DNA of 17,386 bases from an uncultured Bacteroidales bacterium (GTDB lineage: Bacteria > Bacteroidota > Bacteroidia > Bacteroidales > Bacteroidaceae): contig CALCHR010000204.1 of the NCBI GenBank assembly GCA_937901185.1, positions 1 through 17,386 of the forward strand, given 5' to 3'. The notes beneath the pieces were generated by a model. The model was not told the DNA's origin. It saw nothing but the letters and a program-made list of their open reading frames with translations, and made no database searches. How positions within the stretch are numbered: the first letter of the stretch is position 1; every line of letters begins with the position of its first letter. Positions 1 to 7,924 of this stretch are shown piece after piece. The translations under genes and the position numbers were made by a program.

Positions 1-558
1 ATCAATACATACGTGATCAATTGCACCATTTTTCATAACCGCTTGATGGTTTTCGTATGTTTCAATCACAAGACCTGCTTTGTATCTTTCGATAAATGCA
101 TTAAATCCTGCTACATCTTCTGCACTTGGTTCAATTGTTGTACTTTCAGCATCTGCGAAAATTTTATTTTCAAGGTAATCACAAAGTGCTTCCCCTTCTT
201 CTTTCCACATCATGTAAGCTGCAAGAACTGCGATACCCCATGCACCGCCTTCTCCTGCTGTTTCCATTACGATTACAGGTGCATCAAGTGCTGCTGCAAG
301 AAGGCTCTGTCCAACACCTTTTGTCTTGAATAATCCGCCGTGTCCGTACATTTCATCGATTGCAACGTGTTCTTCTTTTACAAGAATATCGTTACCAACT
401 TTTAATGCACCAAGAGCTGTACAAAGATTTGCTCTCATGAAGTTTGCAAGGTTGAAGTTGCTCTTTGGTGAACGAACGAATAAAGGTCTTCCTTCTAAAA
501 CGCCTGTCATCTGTTCTCCAGAAAGGTATCCGTAAGAAAGAAGTCCGCCACAGTCTGG
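1..558 (-). CDS. FGGY-family carbohydrate kinase, C-terminal fragment (fused in frame to tuf)
   Basis: This is an open frame with no stop, running off the left edge; about 186 codons are visible. The translation carries FGGY kinase C-domain hallmarks: DCGGLLSY at the start, YGHGGLFKTKGVGQ in the middle (around 306-347) and ETAGEGGAWGIAVLAAY (around 205-267), followed by an acidic tail with IEPSAEDVAGFNAFIERY. Such kinases phosphorylate pentoses or pentuloses with ATP in the cytoplasm; the substrate cannot be read from this piece, though a xylulokinase/ribulokinase-like enzyme is the nearest match I know. The N-terminal ATPase half is absent, and its place is taken by EF-Tu codons. Codon use (CTT and TTA for Leu, GGA for Gly, AGA for Arg) and residue choice look like Clostridia, unlike the Bacteroidales genes to the right. 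I read this as a foreign fragment joined by misassembly. Family call is fairly sure; substrate unknown. Confidence 0.75.
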
Positions 559-1104
559 ATCTCCTTCTAATGCTTTTAATGCAGAACCACGAACTACTGG
601 AGTATTGTCTCCATCAAATCCGTATTCGCTTAATAATTCTCTAACTTCCATTTCAACTAAATCTAATAATTCAGCATCATCAACTTGGTCACATTTGTTC
701 ATAAATACTACGATGTAAGGAACACCAACTTGTCTAGCAAGTAAGATGTGTTCTCTTGTTTGAGGCATTGGTCCATCAGCTGCAGAAACAACTAATATAG
801 CACCATCCATTTGAGCAGCACCTGTAATCATGTTCTTTACATAGTCTGCGTGACCTGGACAGTCAACGTGTGCATAGTGACGATTCTCAGTCTGATACTC
901 AACGTGTGCAGTATTGATAGTAATACCACGCTCTTTCTCCTCAGGAGCGTTGTCGATCTGATCGAAAGACTTCAATTCTGAAAGACCTCTTTTAGCCAAT
1001 ACAGTAGTAATAGCAGCAGTCAAAGTAGTCTTACCGTGGTCAACGTGACCAATGGTACCGATGTTTACGTGCGGTTTTGAACGCTCGAATTTTTCTTTTG
1101 CCAT
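559..1104 (-). CDS. tuf: Elongation factor Tu, N-terminal GTPase part, chimeric and truncated
   Basis: EF-Tu delivers aminoacyl-tRNA to the ribosome as a GTP complex. The start ATG is at 1104-1102 (MAKEKFERSKPHVNIGTIGH). About 182 of the usual ~395 residues are present: P-loop GHVDHGKT at 19-26, switch II DCPGH at 81-85, NKCD at 136-139 and SAL at 174-176. Domains 2 and 3 are missing because the frame runs into a sugar kinase near residue 180. Residues 1 to about 85 are Bacteroidales-like (AKRGLSELKSFDQIDNAPEE). From about residue 92 the text turns Clostridia-like (ARQVGVPYIVVFMNKCDQV), with AT-rich codons such as TTA, AGA and GAA. The upstream context (hpf and three tRNAs on the same strand) is the normal Bacteroidales tuf locus, so the 5' end is probably genuine and the 3' part belongs to another genome. 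Confidence 0.9.
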
Positions 1105-1152
1105 AGCTTTAATATTTAATTTGTGAATGTTTTTCTTTTTCCTTAAAAAGAG

Positions 1153-1224
<72 letters not shown>

Positions 1225-1232
1225 AAAAAGAG

Positions 1233-1305
1233 AGCGGAAGACGAGGCTCGAACTCGCGACCCCCAGCTTGGAAGGCTAGTGCTCTACCAACTGAGCTACT
1301 TCCGC
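1233..1305 (-). tRNA. tRNA-Gly (anticodon TCC)
   Basis: The minus strand folds as acceptor GCGGAAG/CTTCCGC, D-arm GCTCAGTTGGTAGAGC, anticodon arm CTAGC-CTTCCAA-GCTGG (anticodon TCC) and T-arm GCGAG-TTCGAGC-CTCGT. CCA is not encoded. It lies 8 nt upstream of tRNA-Thr and 10 nt downstream of tRNA-Tyr, so the three form one processed unit. Confidence 0.97.
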
Positions 1306-1315
1306 AAACTTTATG

Positions 1316-1398
1316 TGGGCAAAGATGGATTCGAACCACCGAAGGCGTAAGCCAGCAGATTTACAGTCTGCCCCATTTGGCCACTCTGGTATTTGCCC
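1316..1398 (-). tRNA. tRNA-Tyr (anticodon GTA)
   Basis: The acceptor is GGGCAAA/TTTGCCC on the minus strand. The anticodon arm is GCAGA-CTGTAAA-TCTGC (anticodon GTA). There is a long class II variable arm (TGGCTTACGCCTTCGG) and a T-arm with GGTTCGAATCC. The 83-nt length fits a bacterial tRNA-Tyr. It is first in the Tyr-Gly-Thr-tuf transcription unit; the promoter lies about 60 nt upstream. Confidence 0.97.
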
Positions 1399-1422
1399 TT
1401 ATTTCTAAATCTTTCTATGCTC

Positions 1423-1467
1423 AAAAATTTTGCAGCCGTCGAAGAAAGACCTCGAAACGGCTGCAAA
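1423..1467 (-). terminator. Rho-independent terminator after hpf
   Basis: An 11-bp perfect stem is formed by 1457-1467 and 1429-1439 (TTTGCAGCCGT on the minus strand) with a 17-nt loop. It is followed on the minus strand by A and a run of five T (1427-1423). It lies 45 nt after the hpf stop. Its first arm overlaps the -7 box of the tRNA/tuf promoter. Confidence 0.7.
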
Positions 1468-1493
1468 GTTAGACATATTTTTTTATTCGCAAA
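1464..1493 (-). promoter_or_regulatory. Promoter for tRNA-Tyr-Gly-Thr-tuf
   Basis: On the minus strand, TTTG at 1493-1490 and TAACTTTG at 1471-1464 are separated by 18 nt. This matches the Bacteroidetes -33/-7 consensus (TTTG, about 19 nt, TAnnTTTG). The predicted start near 1457 is about 60 nt before tRNA-Tyr. Confidence 0.75.
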
Positions 1494-1511
1494 ACTTTTT
1501 GGCAAGATTTT

Positions 1512-1811
1512 TTATTTGCCGCGTTGTTTTTCTTTATATTTCTCCAACTGACGCTGTAAGATATCTACGCAGAGGTCTACGCCTTCTTCAAAGGTGTCAC
1601 ACACTTTCTCTGCATGAAACTCTGCGCCGGGCACGAAGAGATGCAACTCGGTTTCCTTGTTCATCGCTGTCTCCGGCTTAACTACTTTCAAGGTCACTTC
1701 CACCTTGGTAATATTCTCGTGGTTTTTCTCGAGCTTAGCAACTTTTTTCTGGATAAAAGCATTCAGTTTTTCAGTTGCATCGAAGTGCAGGGCTTGAATC
1801 TTGATTTCCAT
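1512..1811 (-). CDS. hpf: Short-form ribosome hibernation promoting factor (HPF/RaiA family)
   Basis: This 99-residue protein begins MEIKIQALHFDATEKLNAFI. The beta-alpha-beta-beta-beta-alpha pattern of the S30AE/sigma-54-modulation family is readable: first strand and helix with KLNAFIQKKVAKLEK (15-29), strand KVEVTLKVVK (36-45), strand ELHLFVPGAEFHAEK (55-69), and a long C-terminal helix (about 72-95). Family members bind the 30S decoding region in stationary phase and block translation. At 99 residues it is the short form, lacking the C-terminal dimerisation domain of long HPF. I chose ATG 1811 because the 12 in-frame codons upstream have no family similarity. It follows the recombinase gene by 101 nt and precedes the tRNA/tuf unit, the usual Bacteroidales order. 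A small hairpin (about 1868-1882) and an ACCCCTAAGGGT palindrome lie in its leader. Confidence 0.92.
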   Translation of the reverse strand: MEIKIQALHFDATEKLNAFIQKKVAKLEKNHENITKVEVTLKVVKPETAMNKETELHLFVPGAEFHAEKVCDTFEEGVDLCVDILQRQLEKYKEKQRGK

Positions 1812-1912
1812 AGTACATTCTTTTATACCCTTAGGGGTGTTATACATAAATGGTAAGATAGATATTTCTCCGCAACGGAGATTTTCTATGTTTCAAAGGC
1901 GAATATACAAAA

Positions 1913-2860
1913 TTATTTTCCGGAATCCAAGTTTTCCAAAGAATTTCTTTCCGTGTTATCTTTTTTTAATAATACGTCCCCTCTGGGGTGCGCCTTTTCA
2001 TATTCGCGGCGCAGCTCTGCAAAGGTGGTGTGCGTATAGATTTCCGTTGTCGCCAGGCTTTCGTGCCCCAGGAGTTCTTTTACAGCTTCCAGTTCTGCGC
2101 CGTTGTTTAGCATCACGGTGGCAAATGTATGCCGCAACACGTGGGGACCGCGGCGTTTCTGTGAGGTGACGAGCGAGAGATATTGCTTCACCACTTTGCG
2201 CACATCCGCCGCTGTCATCCGTCGGCCATCGGGACGCACAAAAAGCGGGCCACACTCTCCGCAAGGCAAAGCGGAGCGCTCTTCCAAATAGGCTTTCAGC
2301 GTCTCGGCCAGTTCTTCGCCAAAGGGGATTACGCGTTGTTTGTTTCGCTTACCCGTTACGCGCAGTTCGCTCCTTTCAAAGCTTAGCGCTTCAACATCCA
2401 GCCCTTCCAATTCTGCCACACGCATCCCTGTGCTATAGAAGGTGAGCAGTATTAGGTAGTCGCGCTGCCCTACAAATCCCTTAGGAAACTCCACCTCGTC
2501 GAAGAGGCGATTCATCTCTTGCTCCTTGACAAAGACCGGAAGCGGTTTGTCTGCTTTGGGGTTCACAATTTTATGCGCCGGGTCAGCCTTAGCCAGCCCC
2601 ACACGCATCAGGTAGCGATAGAAGGAACGTAGCGCACTGAGCGACCGTTTCATCGTACGCGCCGACACGTTGCGCCCCATCTCGGCCGCCATCCATTGAC
2701 GCACCACATCGCTGTCCACCGTTTCCCAATTCAACTCCTGCTCCAGGGCCACAAAGAAATTCCGAAAGGAAATCAGATCCTGTCGGTACTTGGCTATAGT
2801 TTGTGACGAGTAGCCTTTGTCTGACAAAAGATAGTTTAGAAATTGGGAGATGTGTTCCAT
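1913..2860 (-). CDS. xerC: Tyrosine recombinase of the XerC/XerD type
   Basis: This 315-residue tyrosine recombinase cuts and rejoins DNA through a 3'-phosphotyrosine bond; XerC/D pairs resolve chromosome dimers at dif. The N-terminal SAM-like core-binding domain is about 1-95 (FLNYLLSDKGYSSQTIAKYR). The catalytic domain has the full set of active residues: R147 in STGMRVAEL, K171 in TGKRNKQR, H240 and R243 in HVLRHTFAT, H266 in LLGHESL, and Y275 in TTEIYTH. Length is slightly above the usual ~300 because of a charged C-terminal tail after 290. It sits next to hpf and, in related genomes, directly after rpsU; here 9.8 kb intervenes. That fixed chromosomal location favours a housekeeping Xer over a mobile-element integrase. 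XerC versus XerD cannot be settled from sequence alone. Confidence 0.9.
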   Translation of the reverse strand: MEHISQFLNYLLSDKGYSSQTIAKYRQDLISFRNFFVALEQELNWETVDSDVVRQWMAAEMGRNVSARTMKRSLSALRSFYRYLMRVGLAKADPAHKIVNPKADKPLPVFVKEQEMNRLFDEVEFPKGFVGQRDYLILLTFYSTGMRVAELEGLDVEALSFERSELRVTGKRNKQRVIPFGEELAETLKAYLEERSALPCGECGPLFVRPDGRRMTAADVRKVVKQYLSLVTSQKRRGPHVLRHTFATVMLNNGAELEAVKELLGHESLATTEIYTHTTFAELRREYEKAHPRGDVLLKKDNTERNSLENLDSGK

Positions 2861-2892
2861 TGCTGCCTATATTCTTTACGAGTCTTGGATAG

Positions 2893-2924
2893 CGAAGATA
2901 AACATTTCAGCGCAATAGAGCAAA
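2893..2924 (-). promoter_or_regulatory. Promoter for xerC-hpf
   Basis: On the minus strand, TTTG at 2924-2921 is followed 20 nt later by TATCTTCG at 2900-2893, one mismatch from TAnnTTTG. It is 33 nt upstream of the recombinase start. Confidence 0.55.
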
Positions 2925-3004
2925 CTTTTCTTTGACCATACTTTTCTCCCCTATATATAATATAATAATGTGTACCCCTCATAGCTACCCTACCCTGTCT
3001 AAAT

Positions 3005-3030
3005 AAAAAAAATCCCCGCCACTGCGGGGA
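3005..3030 (-). terminator. Rho-independent terminator of the bspA/small-protein unit
   Basis: The minus strand forms TCCCCGC-AGTG-GCGGGGA (3030-3013) followed by eight T (3012-3005). A second hairpin, ACTGTC-GTGA-GACAGT (3076-3061), lies between it and the small gene's stop, with a T-run at 3051-3045. Confidence 0.85.
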
Positions 3031-3087
3031 CCACATTCATTCTGAAAAAAATTATTAGCTACTGTCTCACGACAGTCTTGGGTTCTG

Positions 3088-3276
3088 TTACATCCAGAAG
3101 CCCCTCTCTTCCGGTTCCTCCTCCCTCATCCAGGGCGGACGGTTCGAGCGGCGTTTCTTTCGGGTATCCAGCGGCGCCTCACCGCCCATATCGATGTTCG
3201 AATAAGTCAGTATCGACGACTCGCTGACAAACTGGTACTCCTCGCTCTGAGGGGGCATATACTCTTTCTTATTCAT
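3088..3276 (-). CDS. Small charged protein of unknown function, downstream of bspA-like gene
   Basis: The protein is 62 residues from ATG 3276 (MNKKEYMPPQSEEYQFVSES), or 66 if the in-frame ATG at 3288 is used. No signal peptide or membrane segment is visible. The N-terminus has the pattern (N)KKxYxxPxxE, the middle has SILTYSNIDMGGEAP, and the C-terminal third is strongly charged (TRKKRRSNRPPWMREEEPEE). I recall many small Prevotella proteins with a similar KKxYxxPxxE start and Gly-rich middle encoded beside surface-protein genes, but know no function for them. It starts 76 nt after the bspA-like stop, on the same strand, and is followed by a strong terminator, so it is probably the last gene of that transcript. 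Coding status is supported by position and pattern only. Confidence 0.6.
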   Translation of the reverse strand: MNKKEYMPPQSEEYQFVSESSILTYSNIDMGGEAPLDTRKKRRSNRPPWMREEEPEERGFWM

Positions 3277-5391
3277 AGATGCTTGCATATTTTAGGAAGA
3301 CGTGGGCCGGGATTCTCACTACCCCTGCCCCTGTCTCTTTGTCCAACTTCTCTTACTTCACCAACTTCTGTCCGTTCACCACGTAGATGCCCTTCTTCAA
3401 GCCCTCAAGGTTCTCGGCCTGTGCCTTCACCAGGCGGCCGTTCAGGTCGTAAACGTCGGCCGGCCACATTGCAGCATTCTCTTCGCCAAGCAGCATCTCT
3501 TCAATATCGGTCACCTCGCCGTCCTCATCTATCACTACCAGTTCCACGCGCTTCGGAGCATAGTACACAGAGGAGTAATTACCACGCGGCGCGGTAGACA
3601 TGTACCAGCGGAAAGGATTCAGCGTAGAGCCAGCTGTGGGATTCACCAAGCGACCATCGCCCATTGCCAACCATCCGTTAGCGAGCAGTTCGCTGGCGCT
3701 GTGGGCGCTATACACGCCCTTGAACGTGTAGAGCATCTTGGTCGATGAGCAGTCCACGGTTTCTTCGTCGGCCGGATAGAGCGTGGCGTTCTCCATCACA
3801 AACTCTCTGGCACCTACCTGCTTCGGACGAATCACGTAGGGCATATTGGCATAGACGGTTCGCCGGCGCGCAGCATCAGCACCTCTAAGCTCCAGCGGTC
3901 CAGCACACCGTCTTCGTTGTCGTCATACTCGCGCACGGCGTTGATACTGGCCATCGTGTACTCGTCGCTCACCTCGTCATAGTCCATGTCGAAAGGCGCA
4001 TACCAGGCTTGCCACTTCAAATGGAGGAAGTTACGATTATAGGCAATGCGCACCCCTTCTGTCTTCACGCTACGTGTATAAGCAGTTCCGTCTACCAAGG
4101 CATAAGTTTGTTCCTTTATGTCATACGCATTCCAAGGCGCCACATTGTAAGCATTGAAGGCGCCGGATGGAACATAGATAGTAGTCAAGCCAGTACATCC
4201 ATCAAACACATAATCCCCTACTGCTGGAGGTGTGGCTGACTCCATCGTCAGGCTAGTTAAGTCTTTGCAATTAGAGAAAGCATAATTTTCTATTGAAGTA
4301 ACCGCAACCTCTTTGTCGTCCACTAAGATTCTAGCAGGAATCACCACATCGCCACTATACTTTGTACCATTCGGATCTGCTATCACCTCTGCGGTATTTG
4401 TTTCTATATCTACATTGTAATAAATACCATCTACAGAAATAATATGGCTTATTTTGCCATCTATTATATTATAGGCATTCCAAGGCTCTACATTATAAGC
4501 TTCAGCTGCACCATAAGGCACATAGATTGTATCCAGTTTGGTGCTATAGATAAACAAATAATCGCCTGTGGCAGGTGGTGTGGCAGACTGCATTTTGATG
4601 CTGGTCAAACTAGAGCAATCCGCAAAGGCACTTCCACCAATTGACGTTACATTCTTAGGAATTACTACACCCATCAAACTGCTACAGCCATAAAAAGTAT
4701 CATCACCAATAGAACTCAAGGTTTCAGGCAGAGATATGCTGGTCAAATTAGAACAGCCCTTGAAAACTGAGGCTCCGACAGACGTAACACCATTAGGCAG
4801 AGATATGCTTGTAACGTTAGCACAGCCGTTAAACGCATTAGCGCCAATAGATGTAACACTATGCGGCAGAGAAATGCTGGTCAAATTATTACAGTTCTTA
4901 AAAGCTTTATCACCGATGGATGTAACACTATATTCTGCACTGCCAACTGCAATACTGGCCGGAACAACCACCGAACCGCTGTACTCTGTACCATCGGGAG
5001 CGAATGTAACACTGGCAGTTTTATTTACACGCTCAAGGAAATAGTAAAGACTGCCCGATTTTACCAATTCACCCTCTATTATCGTATAAGAGGACCAAGG
5101 ACTCTGCGCCTTGTAAGCAGAAGATGCACCCACTGGCACATAAATGGTTTTGAGTTGGCTGCAGCTACTAAGCACGCTTGTACCAGTTGAGGGAACTACT
5201 GACGAATGCATAGTGATGCTCTTCAAACTGTAACATCTATTGATTCCATAATTGCCAATAGAAGTCAAGCCGGAAGGAAGTTCTATGCTTTCCAAGTTCG
5301 GACAACCATTAAAAGTATCATTTCCTATAGATGTAACTCCCTCCGGGATGGAAATACTTGTTAGGCCACAACCATTGAAAGCACCGCCACC

Positions 5392-5598
5392 AATAGAAGT
5401 AAGGCTCTCTGGAAGAGATATACTTGTCAGGCTGCTACAACCTTGGAAAGCACCGCCGTCAATAGAAGTAAGACTCTCTGGAAGAGATATACTTGTCAGG
5501 CTGCTACAATCCCTGAAAGCACTGCCGCCAATAGAAGTAATACCCTCTGGAAGAGATATACTTGTCAGGCTGCTACAATTATAGAAAGCACTATTGCC
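5392..5598 (-). repeat. Three near-identical 69-bp LRR units in the bspA-like gene
   Basis: Units begin at 5392, 5461 and 5530, exactly 69 bp (23 codons) apart. They share a block from AATAGAAGTAA through CTCTGGAAGAGATATACTTG to TCAGGCTGCTACAA with very few changes. They encode SLPES/EGLTSIxGGAFQxCSSLTSI repeats within module 4. Confidence 0.9.
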
Positions 5599-6600
5599 AA
5601 TAGCCGTCACACGATAGGATTTTCCTCTATAAGAAAAACTGGAGGGAACTGTAATTGAGCCGCCGCTATATGTTGTTCCATCGGGAGAGGCTACCACACA
5701 AGCGGTTCCATTTACACCATCTATCACATAGTAGAGACCGCCCGATTTTATCAACTCACCTTCTACTATCGTATAAGAACTAGAATTCCAAGGAGTCTTC
5801 GCTTTGTAAGCAGAAGATGCACCCACTGGCACATAAATGGTTTTGAGTTTACTGCAGCTACCAAACACATTTGTACTTGTAGTGGGCACTGTTGGCGAGT
5901 GCATAACGATGTACTTCAGTTCCCAACAATTATAGATCCCATTACTACCAATAGAAGTCAAGCCGGAAGGAAGTTCTATGCTTTCTAGTTTTGTACAACT
6001 ATAAAAGACATCATCTGCTATAGAGGTAACTCCCTCCGGGATGGAAACACTTGTCAAGCCAGACTGATAAAAACTCTTACTACCAATAGAAGTAAGGCTC
6101 TCCGGAAGAGATATACTTTTCAAACTGCTACAGTTGGAGAACGCACTGCTGCCGATAGAAGTAAGACCCTCAGGAAGAGACATACTTGTCAGACCGCTAC
6201 AACTAGCGAAAGCATTGGCACCAATAGCCTTCACAAGATAGTTTTTTCCTTCATAAGAAAAACTGGAGGGAACTGTAATCGAACCGCTATATTTTGTACC
6301 ATCGGGAGAGAATGTTACACTGGCAGTTTTCTTTGCGCTATCTATCACATAGTAAAGACCGCCCGATTTTACCAACTCGCCCTCTACTATCGTATAAGAA
6401 CTAGAATTCCAAGGACTATATTTATAATTAGAAGACTTGCCCACAGGTACATAAATAGTTTTCAGATTAGTGCAGTCAGCAAACACCGACGAGCCGGTAG
6501 TGGGTCTACTAGAAGAACGCATCACGAGGTAGCTCAAGTTTGTGCAATCAGAAAATGCATAATCACCAATAGAGGTCAAGCCGGCAGGAAATTTTATATT

Positions 6601-6807
6601 TGTTAAGCCGGAGCAATAATAAAAGGCATAGTTACCAATAGAAGTTAAGCCGGCTGACATTTTTATGTCTGTTAAGCCGGAGCAATAATAAAAGGCATAG
6701 TTACCAATAGAAGTTAAGGTCTCAGGTAATTTTATATCTGTTAAGCCGGAGCAATAAGAAAAGGCATTGTTACCAATAGAAGTTAAGGTCTCAGGAAGAA
6801 ATATTTT
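6601..6807 (-). repeat. Second 69-bp LRR unit cluster in the bspA-like gene
   Basis: Units begin at 6601, 6670 and 6739. The first 49 bases of the first two units (6601-6649 and 6670-6718) are identical; the third differs at a few sites. They encode YYCSGLTDIK...LTSIGNYAF repeats in module 2. Unit-level identity above what protein selection needs points to recent duplication or gene conversion. Confidence 0.88.
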
Positions 6808-7261
6808 CGTCAAGCCACTATATTCATAGAAACAATAACCACCAATAGACGTCACACTATAGTCAACACCATCCACCGTAATACCGGCAGGAACAAGCAA
6901 AGAGCCGCTATAGTTTTTCCCATCAGGGAAGTTTATCACTTTGGCTGTTCTGTTTTCTGTGTTAAGCTCATATTCCAATGTTCCAAACTTAGCCACCCTT
7001 TCTGCCTCTACAATATTAAGAGAACTCCAAGGACTCTTCGCCTTGTAAGTGGAAGAAGCACCCACGGGTACATAAATGGTCATTCCAGAAAGATTAAATT
7101 GAAAAGCATAAGCACCGGTAGAGGGTACTTTAGACGACTTCATCCAGATATAATGCAAGCCGGCGCAACTATAGAAAGAATATTGGCCAACACTAGTAAG
7201 GCTCGCAGGAAGAGATAAACTGGTCAAGCCGTCGCTATCAGAAAAAGAATGTTGACCAACA

Positions 7262-7366
7262 CTTGTAAGGCCCTCAGGAAGAGAAACACTTGTCAAATCA
7301 TTGCAATATTGGAAGTTGTTATCACCAATGCTTGTAAGGCCCTCAGGAAGAGAAACACTTGTCAAG
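7262..7366 (-). repeat. Third 69-bp LRR repeat pair in the bspA-like gene
   Basis: A 35-base block beginning CTTGTAAGGCCCTCAGGAAG occurs identically at 7262 and 7331, 69 bp apart. It encodes LTSVSLPEGLTS in module 1. Confidence 0.85.
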
Positions 7367-7784
7367 CCAGAGCAGGACTTGAAAGCTTCGGCACCGATAG
7401 AAGTCACACTATAGTCAACACCGTCCACCGTAATGCTGGCGGGGATAGTGATGGAGCCGGTGTATTTTGTGCCGCCGGGGTCTTTTGTCACGGTGGCTCT
7501 CTTCGCCGAAGCGTTCAGCGTATAATAAAGACTACCCACTTGGGTTTGCGCCATTGCCGCAAAGGAAAAGAGCAGCAGCAAGGAGAGGAAAGAAAATCTT
7601 TGCTTCATAAGATTTTAGGTATTAGTTGGTTTATTTTTCTTCTATCTTTTAGCCCCATGCCACCGGTGCGTGCAGCATACGGTTCTAGGAGCAGAGAACC
7701 GGCCGAGGGCAACGACGCTCCCACCCTCTTTTTCGGCCTTTGTAACCTCCTGAAAATCAAGGGGCGTTTTGGGGCATTTCTTCG

Positions 7785-7857
7785 GTAACTACTAGGAAAA
7801 TTTCGGTAACTACTAAGAAAATTTCGGTAACTACTAAGTTTTCTAAAGTAACTACTA
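7785..7857 (-). repeat. Four-unit 21-bp direct repeat upstream of the bspA-like gene
   Basis: GTAACTACTA (plus strand) occurs at 7785, 7806, 7827 and 7848, exactly 21 bp apart. The linkers between the middle copies are nearly identical (AGAAAATTTCG). A related GTAACCTCC lies at 7742, 43 bp before the first copy. The array begins 177 bp upstream of the bspA-like start codon. The spacing is two helical turns, so a protein bound to each copy would sit on one face of the DNA. Function is inferred only. Confidence 0.85.
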
Positions 7858-7916
7858 AGAAATGCCAAATGATGAGCCTGTATTTTTCGATGAGGCACAG
7901 ACCCATTTTTCCGCTA

Positions 7917-7924
7917 CAAACTTA
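7917..7924 (-). promoter_or_regulatory. Candidate -7 box for the bspA-like gene
   Basis: The minus strand reads TAAGTTTG, a full match to TAnnTTTG, but no TTTG is found at the expected -33 position; that region is AT-rich. I found no other match between here and the start codon. If real, the transcript has a leader of about 300 nt that includes the 21-bp repeats. Confidence 0.35.

Larger units (their letters stand above)
3353..7608 (-). pseudogene. BspA-like leucine-rich-repeat surface protein, frameshifted near the 3' end
   Basis: BspA-type proteins are exported adhesins. Residues 1-20 are a signal peptide (MKQRFSFLSLLLLFSFAAMA). Six tandem modules follow, beginning near residues 26, 209, 416, 623, 852 and 1060. 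Each opens with LYYxL...TAxV...PDGTxYSGSxxVP...YxVTxIG, continues as 23-residue LRR_5-type repeats (LTSISLPEGLTSIGxxAFxxCSS), and most close with TIYVPxGAxxxYKxxxPW. A C-terminal domain follows from about 1168. The first frame stops at 3832 after 1258 codons. The remaining 163 residues, ending in VYDLNGRLVKA...GIYVVNGQKLVK (a Prevotella-type secretion tail), continue in another frame. Adding one C to the CC at 3858-3857 restores GEPVYANMPYVIRP and a 1418-residue protein. The rest of the frame is intact, so this is either a sequencing error or a very recent mutation. Confidence 0.88.

Noticed and set aside
1..1104. Genuine new EF-Tu/sugar-kinase fusion protein
   Set aside because: It lacks essential EF-Tu domains 2-3 and the kinase N-terminal half, and residue and codon style change twice. 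Misassembly is the simpler explanation.
1913..2860. Integrase of a mobile element that brought in the accessory block
   Set aside because: Its place beside hpf and the tRNA/tuf unit is the normal housekeeping location, and no att-like repeats flank the block.
3840..3865. Programmed ribosomal frameshift in the BspA-like gene
   Set aside because: No slippery heptamer or downstream stem is evident at CC/GG 3857-3858, and BspA-type genes are not known to use frameshifting.
7785..7857. CRISPR array
   Set aside because: Repeat units are 21 bp without distinct variable spacers of 30 bp or more, and no cas gene is in the window. The same holds for 12487-12569.
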